64,000 nucleotides of DNA from Viridibacillus arvi (lineage in GTDB: Bacteria > Bacillota > Bacilli > Bacillales_A > Planococcaceae): the NCBI RefSeq assembly GCF_001274945.1, contig NZ_LILB01000005.1, positions 143,296 through 207,295 on the forward strand, given 5' to 3'. Every line of letters begins with the position of its first letter. Position 1 is the first letter of the stretch. This document shows positions 52,150 through 62,484 of the stretch, in pieces. The translations under genes were made by a program, and so were the position numbers. A model generated the notes under the pieces. The model was not told the origin of the DNA, did not search any database, and worked only from the letters and a program-made list of their open reading frames with translations.

Positions 52150-54948
52150 TTAGCGAGTTACAGCTTCTTCAATAATACGTGCTTGTTCAGCTTTGTATGA
52201 ATCTGCATCACCCTCAGCAGGAGATGAGCGTACGATACGACCGATGTAACGAACGTCTTTGTCTTCTGCTACTTCACGCATATAAGGATCTGCAAATGTC
52301 CATGAACCCATGTTTTGAGGTTCTTCTTGTACCCAAGCAAGTTCCTTCGCGTTAGGGAAACGCTTAATGATGGCAGCAATTTTCTCAGATGGGAATGGGT
52401 ACAGTTGTTCAACGCGTACTAAGTGTACGTGATCGAAATCTTTGCCATCTCCAACTTTTTCTGCGATATCAATAGCTACTTTACCTGAAGCAAATAGAAT
52501 ACGCTCTACTTTTTTCGCAGCTGAACCAGTTGTTGGATGTTCAATAACAGTTTCGAAGTGACCAGTTGTTAATTCCTCAACATCTGCAGCTACGATTTGA
52601 TTACGTAATAGTGATTTTGGTGATACAAGAACTAATGGACGAATTGCTTCTGTACCTAACATCTTAGCTTGACGGCGTAATAAATGGAAGTAGTTTGCAG
52701 CGCTTGATAGGTTTGCAACTGTCCAGTTGTTTTCACCAGCTAATTGTAAGAAGCGTTCTAAACGAGCACTAGTATGTTCTGAACCTTGACCTTCAGCAGC
52801 ATGCGGTAATAACATAACAAGACCAGATTTTTGACCCCATTTAGAGCGAGATGCTGAAATGAAGTTATCAAACATTACTTGAGCCATGTTTGCGAAGTCA
52901 CCGTATTGCGCTTCCCAAATAGTTAAGTTTTTCTCGTTTTCTAAATTATAGCCATATTCATAACCTACGATAGCGGCTTCAGATAATGGGCTGTTATATA
53001 CAACAAATGAAGAATCTGCACCAGAAATGTGGTGTAAAGGTGTTAATTCTGCACCCGTTTTTTCGTCATGTAACACTAGGTGACGGTGTGCGAATGTACC
53101 ACGTTGTGCATCTTGACCTGTTAAACGGATCGAATTACCTTCTTGTGTAATTGTTCCGAATGCTAATGTTTCAGCATGACCCCAGTCAATTTTACCTTTA
53201 CCTACAAATGCATCTTCACGACGGCTAAGGATTTTGCCTAGTTTTTTGAAGACATTGAAGTCTTGTGGCCATGTTAATAATTCTTTGTTCATTTTTTCCA
53301 GACGTTCGCGATCAACACCAGTTTCTACGATATCATAACCGTTCTTCACAGCTTCTGGCATTTCGTTTTCAACATGTTGCCCTTCGCCAACTTCTTTCAC
53401 ATGATCATAAGCTGCTTGCATTTCTTTTTGTGTATCGGCATCTAAAGTTGCGACTTCTTCTGCTGTTATAATGCCTTGGTCTGCAAGTGCTTTACCATAC
53501 AATGCACGTACTGTATCGTGTCCATGAACACCTGTGTACATTGTTGGGTTTGTAATCATTGGTTCGTCCATTTCATTATGACCATATCGACGGTAACCGA
53601 CTAAGTCTACTAAAATATCCTTACCAAATTGTTCACGATATTCTACTGCAAAACGAGCCACTTGTACAACTGCTTCTGGATCATCCGCATTAACGTGTAA
53701 TATTGGAATTTCATAACCTTTTGCAGGGTCTGAAGAGTATACAGTTGAACGTGAATCATAATGCTCAGTAGTAAATCCAATCATATTATTAGCAATAATA
53801 TGAACTGAACCACCTGTGTTAAATCCTTTTGTACGAGAGTAATTCATCGTTTCAGTTACGACACCTTGACCAGCAAACGCTGCGTCACCATGAACTAATA
53901 TCGCTAGAGCAGATTTAGCATCTTGAGTTGGAGCACCTGCTTTAGAAGTATTATCTTGAGCTGCACGAGCTTGACCTGTAACAACTGGACTAACTACTTC
54001 TAAATGAGATGGGTTATACGCTAATTTGATTGTTGTACCTTTATTGCTGTTATATGTAGCACCCATGTGATATTTAACATCGCCAAACCAGCCTTTAGTT
54101 ACTTCTAAAGAACCGTCTTTTGGAATAAATAACTCATTTGGAACGTGCGCAAAATCAGCAAACATCATATCATATGGTTTGTGTAATACATGTGTTAACA
54201 CATTTAAGCGACCACGGTGAGCCATACCGATCATAACATTTTTTACACCTTTGTCTTCTGAACGGTGAACAATTTCATCCATTAGAACAACTAATGCATC
54301 TAAACCTTCGATAGAAAAACGTTTTTGTCCTACAAATGTTTTATGGATGAATTTCTCAAATCCTTCAACCTTTGTTAATTGGTTTAAAACTGCTTTTCTC
54401 TCATCATTAGAAAGACCTGCGTTTAATACGCCACTTTCAATTTTAGATTCTAGCCACACTCTCTCTTCACTGTTAACAACGTGTGCAATTTCTACAGCAA
54501 CTTTATTTGTGTAAATCGCTTTTAGGTAATTAATAGCATCTAATCCATTGTTAACGCTTGCAGGAATGTCTTTTAATAATAACGAAGCAGGGATTTCGAT
54601 TAGATCTTGATCAGATAAACCGTAAGTTTTTGCTTCGATTCGAGTAGTGTCACGTGGATGGTCTTTTAAAGGATAAATGTCTGCTCCTAAGTGACCATAT
54701 ACACGAATGGCATCCGCATATTGAACGGCAGCTAAAACCTTTGCAAAGTTACCTGGTTCAACGTTTGTAACGTTTGATACTTCACTAGTTTGAACTGGTG
54801 CTCCGTATTGTTCGAATAATGATACAAGTTCTGAATCAACTTCTTCTGGTGATGTTAAATACAAATCGTACATTTCCATCACATAGCCAAGGTTGGGACC
54901 TGAAAAAGCTGCCCATGGTGAGCTTACAGGTGAAACATTGTTTGACAT
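52150..54948 (-). CDS. odhA: 2-oxoglutarate dehydrogenase E1 component
   Basis: 932 residues, full length. It has the thiamine-diphosphate site: GMAHRGRLNVLTHVLHKP, the GDAAFAGQGVVTE / HIIANNMIGFTT region, and the transketolase-type pyrimidine domain (AEGQGSEHTSARLERFLQL) near the C-terminus. It decarboxylates 2-oxoglutarate and passes succinyl to the OdhB lipoyl arm. GGAGGT precedes the ATG. First gene of the operon; TCA-cycle enzyme in the cytoplasm. Confidence 0.97.
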   Translation of the reverse strand: MSNNVSPVSSPWAAFSGPNLGYVMEMYDLYLTSPEEVDSELVSLFEQYGAPVQTSEVSNVTNVEPGNFAKVLAAVQYADAIRVYGHLGADIYPLKDHPRDTTRIEAKTYGLSDQDLIEIPASLLLKDIPASVNNGLDAINYLKAIYTNKVAVEIAHVVNSEERVWLESKIESGVLNAGLSNDERKAVLNQLTKVEGFEKFIHKTFVGQKRFSIEGLDALVVLMDEIVHRSEDKGVKNVMIGMAHRGRLNVLTHVLHKPYDMMFADFAHVPNELFIPKDGSLEVTKGWFGDVKYHMGATYNSNKGTTIKLAYNPSHLEVVSPVVTGQARAAQDNTSKAGAPTQDAKSALAILVHGDAAFAGQGVVTETMNYSRTKGFNTGGSVHIIANNMIGFTTEHYDSRSTVYSSDPAKGYEIPILHVNADDPEAVVQVARFAVEYREQFGKDILVDLVGYRRYGHNEMDEPMITNPTMYTGVHGHDTVRALYGKALADQGIITAEEVATLDADTQKEMQAAYDHVKEVGEGQHVENEMPEAVKNGYDIVETGVDRERLEKMNKELLTWPQDFNVFKKLGKILSRREDAFVGKGKIDWGHAETLAFGTITQEGNSIRLTGQDAQRGTFAHRHLVLHDEKTGAELTPLHHISGADSSFVVYNSPLSEAAIVGYEYGYNLENEKNLTIWEAQYGDFANMAQVMFDNFISASRSKWGQKSGLVMLLPHAAEGQGSEHTSARLERFLQLAGENNWTVANLSSAANYFHLLRRQAKMLGTEAIRPLVLVSPKSLLRNQIVAADVEELTTGHFETVIEHPTTGSAAKKVERILFASGKVAIDIAEKVGDGKDFDHVHLVRVEQLYPFPSEKIAAIIKRFPNAKELAWVQEEPQNMGSWTFADPYMREVAEDKDVRYIGRIVRSSPAEGDADSYKAEQARIIEEAVTR

Positions 54949-55193
54949 GTAGAATTACCTCCAACTTTTTTGCCAAGTGGCAGTTCCATTAATTAAATTA
55001 ATTAATAATTTGAAAATCCACTAACTATCTTACCATTCTTCCTGCTTAAGGGAAACAACTGTATTAATAAATCAAGAAGAACATTTTTCCCCTTCAATCT
55101 TACTACTCTTCACAAAAAATACAATCGTTTTCAACAAATTTAGCAATTTTTTTCTTGAACGAACAGATAATAGAATAAAGTTTGATAAAAACA

Positions 55194-56600
55194 TCATTTT
55201 TCAGCCGGCAATTCTATAGTAAAAGTGCTGCCAAAATGAAGTTTACTTTTAACCTTTATCGTTCCACGGTATTTATTTACCAACATATTTACAATACTTA
55301 ATCCTAATCCTGTACCCCCACCATCACGTGAACGAGATGAGTCAACTCTATAAAAACGATCAAATATACGTGATTGATCTTCCTCTGCTATACCAATACC
55401 TTTATCTGACACTTCAATTTGCACACTTTCATGCTGTTTTGAAAGTTGGATTTTAATCTTTGGACTATTTTCCGAATAGCGTATAGCGTTTTGCAGAAGA
55501 TTGCGTAAAATCTGACCATAGGCATTGTCAGAAATAATTGCCCAGTAGCTAATTTCTGGATCAACTTCTAGGTCAATCGTTGCATCCGGGGATAGCACTT
55601 TTATTTCCTCCATAATGTCGGTAGTAATCATAAGAATATCAGCATTGTTTTGTAAATCGTTCTGCTCTCTTCTTGCAAGTTCTAACATCTCTTCTATAAG
55701 CTTTTTCATGCGTGTAATTTCAAGTAAGGACGTATTTAATGATTCTTCTAAAACAGATGGATCATCTTTACCCCATCTTTTGATTAACGATAAATGTCCT
55801 TCTACTACTTGAATAGGGGTTCTCAGCTCATGAGAGGCATCAGAAATGAATTGTTGCTGGCTAAGGAATGATTGCTCTAGCTCCCCCATCATCGATCGGT
55901 ATACGGTCAATAAGTCACCAATTTCATCCTTTGCATCGTATTGAAGTTTAATAGGCGCCGTAAAACCTTGTTCTGCTACTTCTGTCATCTCAAGTCTTAA
56001 GTCGTCTAGCGGTTTCAATAATGTAGTCGCCAAAAGATAGCCTATTCCTGCTGATGCTATGAGTGCCCCTAATCCTAAAATACACATAGCCGTTAAAATA
56101 TATCGCATAAGGGATTCAAATGAAGTCAAAGGATGCGTCAATTGTATATATCCTGAAAAAGGTCCAATCCTAATTGTCGATGCAGCCAAAAACGTATCTA
56201 CATTCTCTACTTTTTCTTTCGAAATAGCATAACCGTGGTTTGGTAGATTATCTGGTACTGAAGGCATGATTTTAGTAGAATCATTAATACGTAATATTTC
56301 AATTTTATCTTTATTCAATATACGGACTGTTTGATTCTTATCTACAATAGAATTCATAAGCCCCTTATTCGACTGAATATCATGTATGGTTAAGAAATTA
56401 CCTTGAGATTCAAAGAACACTGTTAAATCATCCATCGTACGCTTTACGGACTGTTCCTGCTCATTTAAAAGCCATGAGTGAATAGCAATATAAAGGACTG
56501 AACAAATAACAGCAAAGCTAACGAAAATGACAGCAGCAGATGTAAGTGCCCATTTCCCCTTTAACGACTGGTTCGATAAATAATGCTGTATTCTATTCAT
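55194..56600 (-). CDS. OmpR-type sensor histidine kinase (ArlS/YkoH-like)
   Basis: 468 residues: membrane helices at ~17-40 and ~163-188 flank an extracellular sensor of about 120 residues. HAMP follows, then a HisKA domain with phospho-His in [13 protein letters not shown], and HATPase_c with N, G1 (DKGIGI) and G2 (GGTGLGLSI) boxes. Complete. Its start overlaps the regulator's stop by four bases. Resembles ArlS/YkoH-type kinases linked to cell-envelope control. Stimulus unknown. Confidence 0.92.
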   Translation of the reverse strand: MNRIQHYLSNQSLKGKWALTSAAVIFVSFAVICSVLYIAIHSWLLNEQEQSVKRTMDDLTVFFESQGNFLTIHDIQSNKGLMNSIVDKNQTVRILNKDKIEILRINDSTKIMPSVPDNLPNHGYAISKEKVENVDTFLAASTIRIGPFSGYIQLTHPLTSFESLMRYILTAMCILGLGALIASAGIGYLLATTLLKPLDDLRLEMTEVAEQGFTAPIKLQYDAKDEIGDLLTVYRSMMGELEQSFLSQQQFISDASHELRTPIQVVEGHLSLIKRWGKDDPSVLEESLNTSLLEITRMKKLIEEMLELARREQNDLQNNADILMITTDIMEEIKVLSPDATIDLEVDPEISYWAIISDNAYGQILRNLLQNAIRYSENSPKIKIQLSKQHESVQIEVSDKGIGIAEEDQSRIFDRFYRVDSSRSRDGGGTGLGLSIVNMLVNKYRGTIKVKSKLHFGSTFTIELPAEK

Positions 56601-57271
56601 TCTCGCATCACATACCCAACGCCACGAACCGTTTCAATGTAACCACTTTCTATTTTAGGTAGTTTTGAGCGCAGGTGACGAATATAAACGTCGACAACAT
56701 TTGTTTCCACATCGGATTGATAACCCCATACCTGCTCTAAAATTTGATCACGGGTACAAACACGATTCTTATTTTCAATTAATAAGCTGAGTAAATCAAA
56801 TTCTGTTTTCGTCAAACTAAGTATTTCCTCATTGACATAGGCAGTGTATGCCGCAGAATCAATAGTAATATTTTTATATTTTAATTGTTGACCAGTTGAT
56901 TCGACCGAAGTGTATCGTCTTAATATAGAGCGAATTCTTGCTAATAACTCTTCAATAGCAAAAGGTTTGACAATGTAATCATCTGCTCCCGCATCTAGAC
57001 CCGCCACACGATCAATTACAGCATCTCGAGCGGTTATTAAAATAATAGGCACATCCGATATGGCTCTAATGCGTCTACAAACTTCAATTCCATTTAATTC
57101 AGGAAGCATGACGTCGAGTAAAATGACATCGAATTCTTGCTCTAAAGCCGTTTCTAAACCAACACGGCCGTCAGAACAAACTGTCACTTCAAATTGTTCA
57201 TGCTTCAGTTCTAATTCAATAAATCGCGCAATGTTTTTTTCATCTTCTACTAATAGAATATGCTTTTGCAT
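56597..57271 (-). CDS. OmpR-family response regulator
   Basis: 224 residues from ATG 57271 (GGAAGGTG upstream). Receiver with phospho-acceptor Asp53 ([13 protein letters not shown]) and Lys in [11 protein letters not shown]; winged-helix C-terminal DNA-binding domain ending [21 protein letters not shown]. Cognate partner of the overlapping kinase. Probably controls its own operon and cell-surface genes. Confidence 0.95.
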   Translation of the reverse strand: MQKHILLVEDEKNIARFIELELKHEQFEVTVCSDGRVGLETALEQEFDVILLDVMLPELNGIEVCRRIRAISDVPIILITARDAVIDRVAGLDAGADDYIVKPFAIEELLARIRSILRRYTSVESTGQQLKYKNITIDSAAYTAYVNEEILSLTKTEFDLLSLLIENKNRVCTRDQILEQVWGYQSDVETNVVDVYIRHLRSKLPKIESGYIETVRGVGYVMRE

Positions 57272-57290
57272 TGAAAACACCTTCCATCTT

Positions 57291-59324
57291 TTAACTTGAA
57301 AAATGATATGAGTTTTTCCCTTTGGTTTTTTTCGCTATATATAGTGCCTCATCTGCTTTATCTAGCAAGTCTTCAATTGAATGACCATTCTCTGGGAAAG
57401 AAGCAATTCCAATAGACGATGTAGGTGAAAAGTGTTGTTCATTAATTGTCCAGCCATCTTTTAATGTTTGTTGAATACGTTTAATCGTATTTTTCACTTG
57501 TTGTTTTCGAATGTATTGGTCATTAGACATATTAGTTAAGACGACAATAAATTCGTCTCCACCTATTCGACTAACTATATCTAAATCGCGAACACTGGCA
57601 ACAAGCGCAAGTCCAAAATTACGGATAAAATCATCCCCAACATCATGACCGTAATCATCATTCACCTTTTTAAAATCATCGCCATCAATATAGAGCAATG
57701 TAATAGCATAATTGAGAGCGATCGCTTCTTTGACCAACTTAGTAAATTCCATTAATAAGTAACGTCGATTTGGTAGCAACGTTAAGCTATCATGATAGGC
57801 CATAAAGCGCAACTGATCTTCCCTTTTCTTACGATGAGTAATTTCCCTAGCGACACTTACATATTGGAACACTTCGTCACGTTCAGCATCCTTTACTGCC
57901 GTAAGATAGGTTTCAGCCCAAAAAGTTTCTCCATTTTTCGTTTTAATTTGTAAATCAATCTGTACGTCCCCTTCTTCTAATAGAGTCGATGAAAATTCAC
58001 TCTTTAACAATTCCTTACTATCATCAGACATCATATCAAAATAGAAACGCCCAAGTAGTTCGTCCTTTTCAAAGCCAAGTCGATTTATATGGTTAGGGGA
58101 AACATAAATAATTATTCCATCATCGTTCGTAATGACAATCAAATCATTCGTATTTTCCGTTATAAGTCGAAATGTTTTTTCAATATTCCTAAGGTTGGTC
58201 ATCATAATTTTTTTATCAGATACATCAAAGCAGACCGAAAGAAAACTCTCAATTTCTCCATTATCGCTGAAGATTGGAACAATCGTAGTATCCATCCAGT
58301 ACCGGTTACCATATTTAGAGTGATTGCAAATTTCCCCGCGCCAAATTTGACCATTCAGTAACGTTTTCCACATTTCTTCATAAAATGAAGAAGGCTGAGT
58401 TCGTGAATTTAATATCTTAGTCGAATTTCCGATTAGCTCATCTGCACTATATTGACTTGATTGCGCATAACGCTCATTTACAAATTTGATGACGCCATTT
58501 TTATCTGTAATACAAATATTTGCCGCTGAATTCAGAGCACCTTTATAACTGTTGAGCATGTGATTTACTTGACGTAAATCTTCTTTTAATTGAATATTTT
58601 TCGTTAATTCTAACCATTGAATATAAATAGCTACAACTTGATTATTAGTAGTGATTGGCGAAAAACTGACAAGGAATTGACTCTCAATGCCATCCGCTTT
58701 TTTATGTGTATATAAAACGGATGGATGCCCTCTTCCATTTAATGCGTCTTGGAGATGCTCTGCGAATGATTCATGATCTTCTGGTGAAACAAGCTGAAAA
58801 TCAAAAAACATCCTCCCTTTCCAGTCTTCAATTTTGCAGTTAAAATACTGCTCAAATTTCGGATTACCATCAAAAAAGGTTAAATCATTTGCTAATACGA
58901 TAGTCGGATCCATTTTCATGTCAAAAAGTGATTGTAGAAATAAGTTTTTTTCCTCCATCACTTTTTGCTGTGAAATTTCTTTCGTAACAGCAAGTATATA
59001 TTGCTTTCCGCCATAATAAATTGGCGTAACGGTTGTTTCATTGGTGCGTTTAGTGTCAGAGAATAAATAGAAATCACGGTATTGAAGCAGTTGCTGTTTC
59101 TCGATAGATTCATTGTAATATTTAACTATCATCTCAACGACTTCTGTTTCTAAACAAGCAGATAAACTTTTGTCTATTGGCGACTCGTCAAAAACATCTT
59201 CAGCTGCACGATTTATGTATACGTAGTGATATTCATCACTGACTTTTTCCATTAAAAAAACAAAATCTAAACAATTTTGATAAAGCGCGTCAAACTGCTC
59301 TTTAGTAATCAGATTGCCATTCAA
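57291..59324 (-). CDS. Multi-PAS diguanylate cyclase
   Basis: 677 residues from TTG 59324 with AGAGGTG upstream (GTG at 59333 possible but overlaps the site). No membrane segments. Four PAS-like modules in a row (~10-500; for example [20 protein letters not shown] and [20 protein letters not shown] with PAC tails) and a C-terminal GGDEF domain: [31 protein letters not shown] and the active site RIGGDEF. It should make c-di-GMP in response to cytoplasmic redox, light or ligand signals. 13 bp from dapF, so possibly co-transcribed. Confidence 0.88.
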   Translation of the reverse strand: MNGNLITKEQFDALYQNCLDFVFLMEKVSDEYHYVYINRAAEDVFDESPIDKSLSACLETEVVEMIVKYYNESIEKQQLLQYRDFYLFSDTKRTNETTVTPIYYGGKQYILAVTKEISQQKVMEEKNLFLQSLFDMKMDPTIVLANDLTFFDGNPKFEQYFNCKIEDWKGRMFFDFQLVSPEDHESFAEHLQDALNGRGHPSVLYTHKKADGIESQFLVSFSPITTNNQVVAIYIQWLELTKNIQLKEDLRQVNHMLNSYKGALNSAANICITDKNGVIKFVNERYAQSSQYSADELIGNSTKILNSRTQPSSFYEEMWKTLLNGQIWRGEICNHSKYGNRYWMDTTIVPIFSDNGEIESFLSVCFDVSDKKIMMTNLRNIEKTFRLITENTNDLIVITNDDGIIIYVSPNHINRLGFEKDELLGRFYFDMMSDDSKELLKSEFSSTLLEEGDVQIDLQIKTKNGETFWAETYLTAVKDAERDEVFQYVSVAREITHRKKREDQLRFMAYHDSLTLLPNRRYLLMEFTKLVKEAIALNYAITLLYIDGDDFKKVNDDYGHDVGDDFIRNFGLALVASVRDLDIVSRIGGDEFIVVLTNMSNDQYIRKQQVKNTIKRIQQTLKDGWTINEQHFSPTSSIGIASFPENGHSIEDLLDKADEALYIAKKTKGKNSYHFSS

Positions 59325-59337
59325 TATTGCCACCTCT

Positions 59338-60306
59338 TCAAGAAGTTAAATAAATAGATGCTGTTTTAGTCTCTGCATAAGAAATTAGAGATTCATAAGC
59401 TTTTTGTTCGTCTGTTTCCTTTACAGATTGCCACAACCATTCTTTCTCGGTGTTCAACTCTAATTCAGCTACAAATGTTGCATTACCAATCAGTTTTAAA
59501 ACATAATCCTCTTCATTATGTTGCACATGACATTGTACAAAGCCACCAGGGTTATAGACTGTTACTTTACTAGCCGAAACTACTCCTTCTATAGAAGAAA
59601 CTAATGCAGATGCTGTCATCGCCGTGCCGCAAGCGTTAGTAAAACCAACTCCGCGTTCATATGTACGTACGTAAATTGAGTCCTCATCCATCGGGTATAC
59701 GTAGCTCACATTTACGCCGTCTGGACAATATTCATTATCTCCATTTAATTTACTAGATAATCTTTCTTGATGTTGTGTATTGATTATTTTATCTGATTGT
59801 ACAATTCCGATTAAATGTGGGTTTGGAACTGAAACAGCTGTGAATGATATATCATCAGCAAATTCTTCAATTAGTTCATTGCGAATTTGTTGTTTGTTTT
59901 TGTAAAACATCGGTAAAGAAGTAATATCAAAAGATACTGGTGCAATTTCAACAGAATATGTAGGAATGCTACCGAAAATTGATGCTTCTTTTTGTACCTT
60001 TAGGACGGCTTTCATTGTTTCGATGAGTGCCTCTGAAACATTATGCTTTTCACAAATATAACGAGCAACGCAGCGTAAACCGTTGCCACACATAGATGCC
60101 TCAGATCCATCAGCATTAATGACACGCATTTTTGCGAGTCCTATTTTAGATGGAGCGACAAGAAGTAGGCCATCTGCTCCTCCAAGATTGTCTTTTTGAC
60201 AAAGCCAAATGCCAAGTTTAGACCAATCCATACTTTCTTCATTATTTGTTTCAAATATGTAAAAAGTATTCCCTGAACCATGAACTTTATGTAACTGCAT
60301 TAACAT
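59338..60306 (-). CDS. dapF: Diaminopimelate epimerase
   Basis: 322 residues; start ATG 60306 with GGGGGG six bases upstream. It has both catalytic cysteines: Cys73 in SMCGNGLRC and one in GFTNACGTAMTASA. Converts LL- to meso-diaminopimelate for lysine and peptidoglycan. Somewhat longer than the usual ~280 residues, with extra C-terminal residues. Cytoplasmic, cofactor-free. Upstream of the PAS-GGDEF gene in the same direction. Confidence 0.95.
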   Translation of the reverse strand: MLMQLHKVHGSGNTFYIFETNNEESMDWSKLGIWLCQKDNLGGADGLLLVAPSKIGLAKMRVINADGSEASMCGNGLRCVARYICEKHNVSEALIETMKAVLKVQKEASIFGSIPTYSVEIAPVSFDITSLPMFYKNKQQIRNELIEEFADDISFTAVSVPNPHLIGIVQSDKIINTQHQERLSSKLNGDNEYCPDGVNVSYVYPMDEDSIYVRTYERGVGFTNACGTAMTASALVSSIEGVVSASKVTVYNPGGFVQCHVQHNEEDYVLKLIGNATFVAELELNTEKEWLWQSVKETDEQKAYESLISYAETKTASIYLTS

Positions 60307-60497
60307 ATGCAACCCCCCGTATTCTCTATATATCATAATTCTATTTTGTCAAGCATACAACTGTATATGTTCCATTTAATGCTAGTAAATATTACAAATT
60401 TATTTTTTCATGTTTTTTTCTTTGCAAAACAGGTAAAACTTAGTATAGTTAAATTGCAAAATAATTTCATAAAATGATTCCTATTTTTTATAGAGTC

Positions 60498-60638
60498 AAT
60501 AGGGAAGGCAAATGGTGCGCCACCAGTAGTCATGCTGGTTCTAGTGGGTTCGATTCCCACCCCGAAATTTTTTATGCAACATTATATGAAAAATTTCGAG
60601 GGGGCTAGGACCTGCCATTAATTTGGACGTTCACCCCC
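60498..60638 (+). ncRNA. Structured tRNA-like leader before the acetyltransferase gene
   Basis: T-arm GTGGGTTCGATTCCCAC (60544-60560), an anticodon-arm-like hairpin ACCAG / CTGGT with 8-base loop (60522-60539) and a D-arm-like GGC..GCC precede it in tRNA order. The acceptor halves match at only four of seven positions. Immediately after come CCCCGAAATTTTT / AAAAATTTCGaGGGG (60560-60603) and GGGGG / CCCCC (60600-60638), the last ending beside the ribosome site. The G-run can pair in only one hairpin at a time. It looks like a regulatory leader; class unknown. Confidence 0.5.
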
Positions 60639-60656
60639 GTAAAGGAGGCGTTTCGC

Positions 60657-61205
60657 TTGATTAAGCGACGTGAATTACACGAATGTAACGATCTTTATGA
60701 GTTACTAAAACACCCATCTGTCTTCCCTTTTGTGCGTCAGAAAGCTAATAGTGCCGATGAGTACTGGTTTTTGACTAACCAACTAATGGAAGACGAGGAG
60801 AACGGTAAAGCCGTTTCTCGTACGATAACCGATGACTGGGGACAACCCATCGGCACAATTACCGTCTATGATGTGCAAGACGGCGCAGGCTTTTTAGGCA
60901 CTTGGATCGGTACCCCACACCAAGGCAAGGGATACAACCAGAAATCAAAAGAACTCTTCTTAAACGAACTGTTCTTTGAACTAGATTTTCATACCGTTTT
61001 CTTGCGCATTCGCACCGAAAACACTAAATCCCTTCGTGCTGCCGAAAAAATTGGCTATATAATGGATGCCAAAGAAAGCCACCCATCCTTGTACGAACAA
61101 ATCAACCAAGGTGACAAGCACTTCGAATTAATGAAAATCCAAAAAGACTTCTTTTATTTATATACAGCTAGTCAGAACAAAGAAGAAGAAGAACAAGCGA
61201 TGTAA
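60657..61205 (+). CDS. GNAT family N-acetyltransferase with structured leader
   Basis: 182 residues from TTG with AAAGGAGG eight bases upstream. RimJ/RimL-like GNAT: GTWIGTPHQGKGYNQKSKEL (acetyl-CoA site) and FLRIRTENTKSLRAAEKIGY. Codons use more C and G at third positions than neighbours, which hints at transfer or higher expression. The leader has a tRNA-like fold and alternative hairpins close to the start codon. Substrate unknown. Confidence 0.85.
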   Translation: MIKRRELHECNDLYELLKHPSVFPFVRQKANSADEYWFLTNQLMEDEENGKAVSRTITDDWGQPIGTITVYDVQDGAGFLGTWIGTPHQGKGYNQKSKELFLNELFFELDFHTVFLRIRTENTKSLRAAEKIGYIMDAKESHPSLYEQINQGDKHFELMKIQKDFFYLYTASQNKEEEEQAM

Positions 61206-61320
61206 CCTAAATGCTGAGGGCGCTCGTTCAGCTGTGAGGTCGTTGGAAGGCGGAAGCCAAAGTCGCTCTTTGACTTTGAGCGCACGACTGAAACGACCCG
61301 AACAGCTAGCTCCTGAAGCT
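61206..61320 (+). other. Structured GC-richer segment after the acetyltransferase
   Basis: Outer arms AGCTGT..GGTCGTT (61230-61244) pair with AACGACC..ACAGCT (61292-61307). Inside are AGTCG / CGACT and GCTC / GAGC. The pairing suggests a folded RNA or a relic of a mobile element. No coding frame. Confidence 0.45.
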
Positions 61321-61409
61321 GGATACCCTACTTTAGGAAGACAACCTAAGTTCCAAACATCCTATAGGCCCATCGCACGTCCAATCACAAAATGGTACTT
61401 TCATTAAAT

Positions 61410-61435
61410 GAAGCCTTCACAAAAGTGAAGGCTTC
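61410..61435 (+). repeat. 26-bp terminator hairpin, left copy
   Basis: GAAGCCTTCAC / GTGAAGGCTTC palindrome, identical to 63059-63084. It stands next to an IS1182-like end and appears to be a duplicated insertion target. Confidence 0.75.
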
Positions 61436-61488
61436 AGACTGTAGACAAACTATTTTTGGAGAGTTCAGATGCTAAAAAATAGTTTGTC
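61435..61488 (+). mobile_element. IS1182-like left end, first copy
   Basis: Starts CAGACTGTAGACAAAC, matching the left end at 62485, and includes a subterminal hairpin AGACAAACTATTTTT / AAAAAATAGTTTGTCT. Only the end remains; no transposase frame follows. Confidence 0.6.
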
Positions 61489-61577
61489 TCTTGCTTTATG
61501 GCAAATTTATCCAACAACATTTATACGTAGTGCTTTCTATGCTACAATTTACTATAAGTGAGGAAGGAAGGTGTCTT

Positions 61578-62435
61578 ATGAAAATATCCGTTTATGTTGC
61601 AAGTGCATTTAGCAAGGATCATAAAGGCGGAAATAAAGCAGGAGTGGTATTTATTGAGAATACATTGACCACTACTCAAAAAATGGCAATAGCCAAACAA
61701 TTGGGCTATGCGGAAACCGCATTTATATCAGAATCTGAAATTGCTGATTATAAATTTGAGTATTTTACACCAAAAGAAGAAGTTGATTTATGTGGTCATG
61801 CCACAATTGGCTCTTTCGCGATACTGATGCATTTAAATAAACTTTACAGGAATCGCTATACGATTGAAACGAACAGCGGTGTTCTTACTATTACCATAAA
61901 AGATGACATCATATTCATGGAACAAAATAAACCGATATTCTATGATGTTGTATCTCCAAACGAGTTCATCGACTGTTTTGACATTAAAGCTATAGACAAT
62001 AAATACCCAATTCAAATTGTCTCCACGGGCTTAAAAGATATTTTAATTCCTATAAAAAGCGAAACACGATTACATACACTGCAGCCTAATTTTGAAAAAA
62101 TTAAAGAAATCAGCAAGTATTATAATGTTGTCGGTATGCATCTATATACTTTTAATGACAATCGAATTATATGCAGAAATTTTGCTCCACTATACGACAT
62201 CAATGAAGAAGCAGCAACTGGAACTTCAAACGGTGCATTAGCTTGCTACCTTTATGAAAAGCACAACTTGCAAAAAGAAGTCTATGTATTTGAACAAGGT
62301 TATTCTTTACACTCCCCTTCCGAAATATTAGTTAAATTAGCCACCAATAGCAAGAATGAAATAGAAAAAGTTTATGTTGGCGGCAAAGGATATTACTGTG
62401 AAACTAAGTGTTTAAATGTTGAAAATATTGAGTGA
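61578..62435 (+). CDS. PhzF-family isomerase/epimerase-like protein
   Basis: 285 residues from ATG 61578 with AAGGAAGG upstream. PhzF signature: GNKAGVVFIE near the start, QLGYAETAFIS, the catalytic Glu in that segment, DLCGHATIGSFAIL and EEAATGTSNGALACYL. DapF-like two-domain fold. Members isomerise small acids; this one's substrate is unknown. It sits between two IS1182-like ends and two copies of a 26-bp hairpin, so it may be passenger DNA of a transposon. Confidence 0.87.
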   Translation: MKISVYVASAFSKDHKGGNKAGVVFIENTLTTTQKMAIAKQLGYAETAFISESEIADYKFEYFTPKEEVDLCGHATIGSFAILMHLNKLYRNRYTIETNSGVLTITIKDDIIFMEQNKPIFYDVVSPNEFIDCFDIKAIDNKYPIQIVSTGLKDILIPIKSETRLHTLQPNFEKIKEISKYYNVVGMHLYTFNDNRIICRNFAPLYDINEEAATGTSNGALACYLYEKHNLQKEVYVFEQGYSLHSPSEILVKLATNSKNEIEKVYVGGKGYYCETKCLNVENIE

Positions 62436-62484
62436 AAATAAAAAAACACCGAATAAAAAGGTTGAGAAAATAATTTCTCAAACT

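Noticed and set aside
51737-52153. Plus-strand Ala/Ser-rich and Leu-rich ORFs over odhB
   Set aside because: Shadows of the Ala/Pro-rich linker coding sequence of odhB; no ribosome site.
60498-60568. Functional tRNA gene
   Set aside because: The T-arm is perfect, but acceptor strands pair at only about four of seven positions, the anticodon-like loop has eight bases and no CCA or clear anticodon is present.
60498-60656. T-box leader
   Set aside because: No T-box sequence (AGGGTGGNACCGCG type) or antiterminator, and the gene is not an aminoacyl-tRNA synthetase or amino-acid gene.
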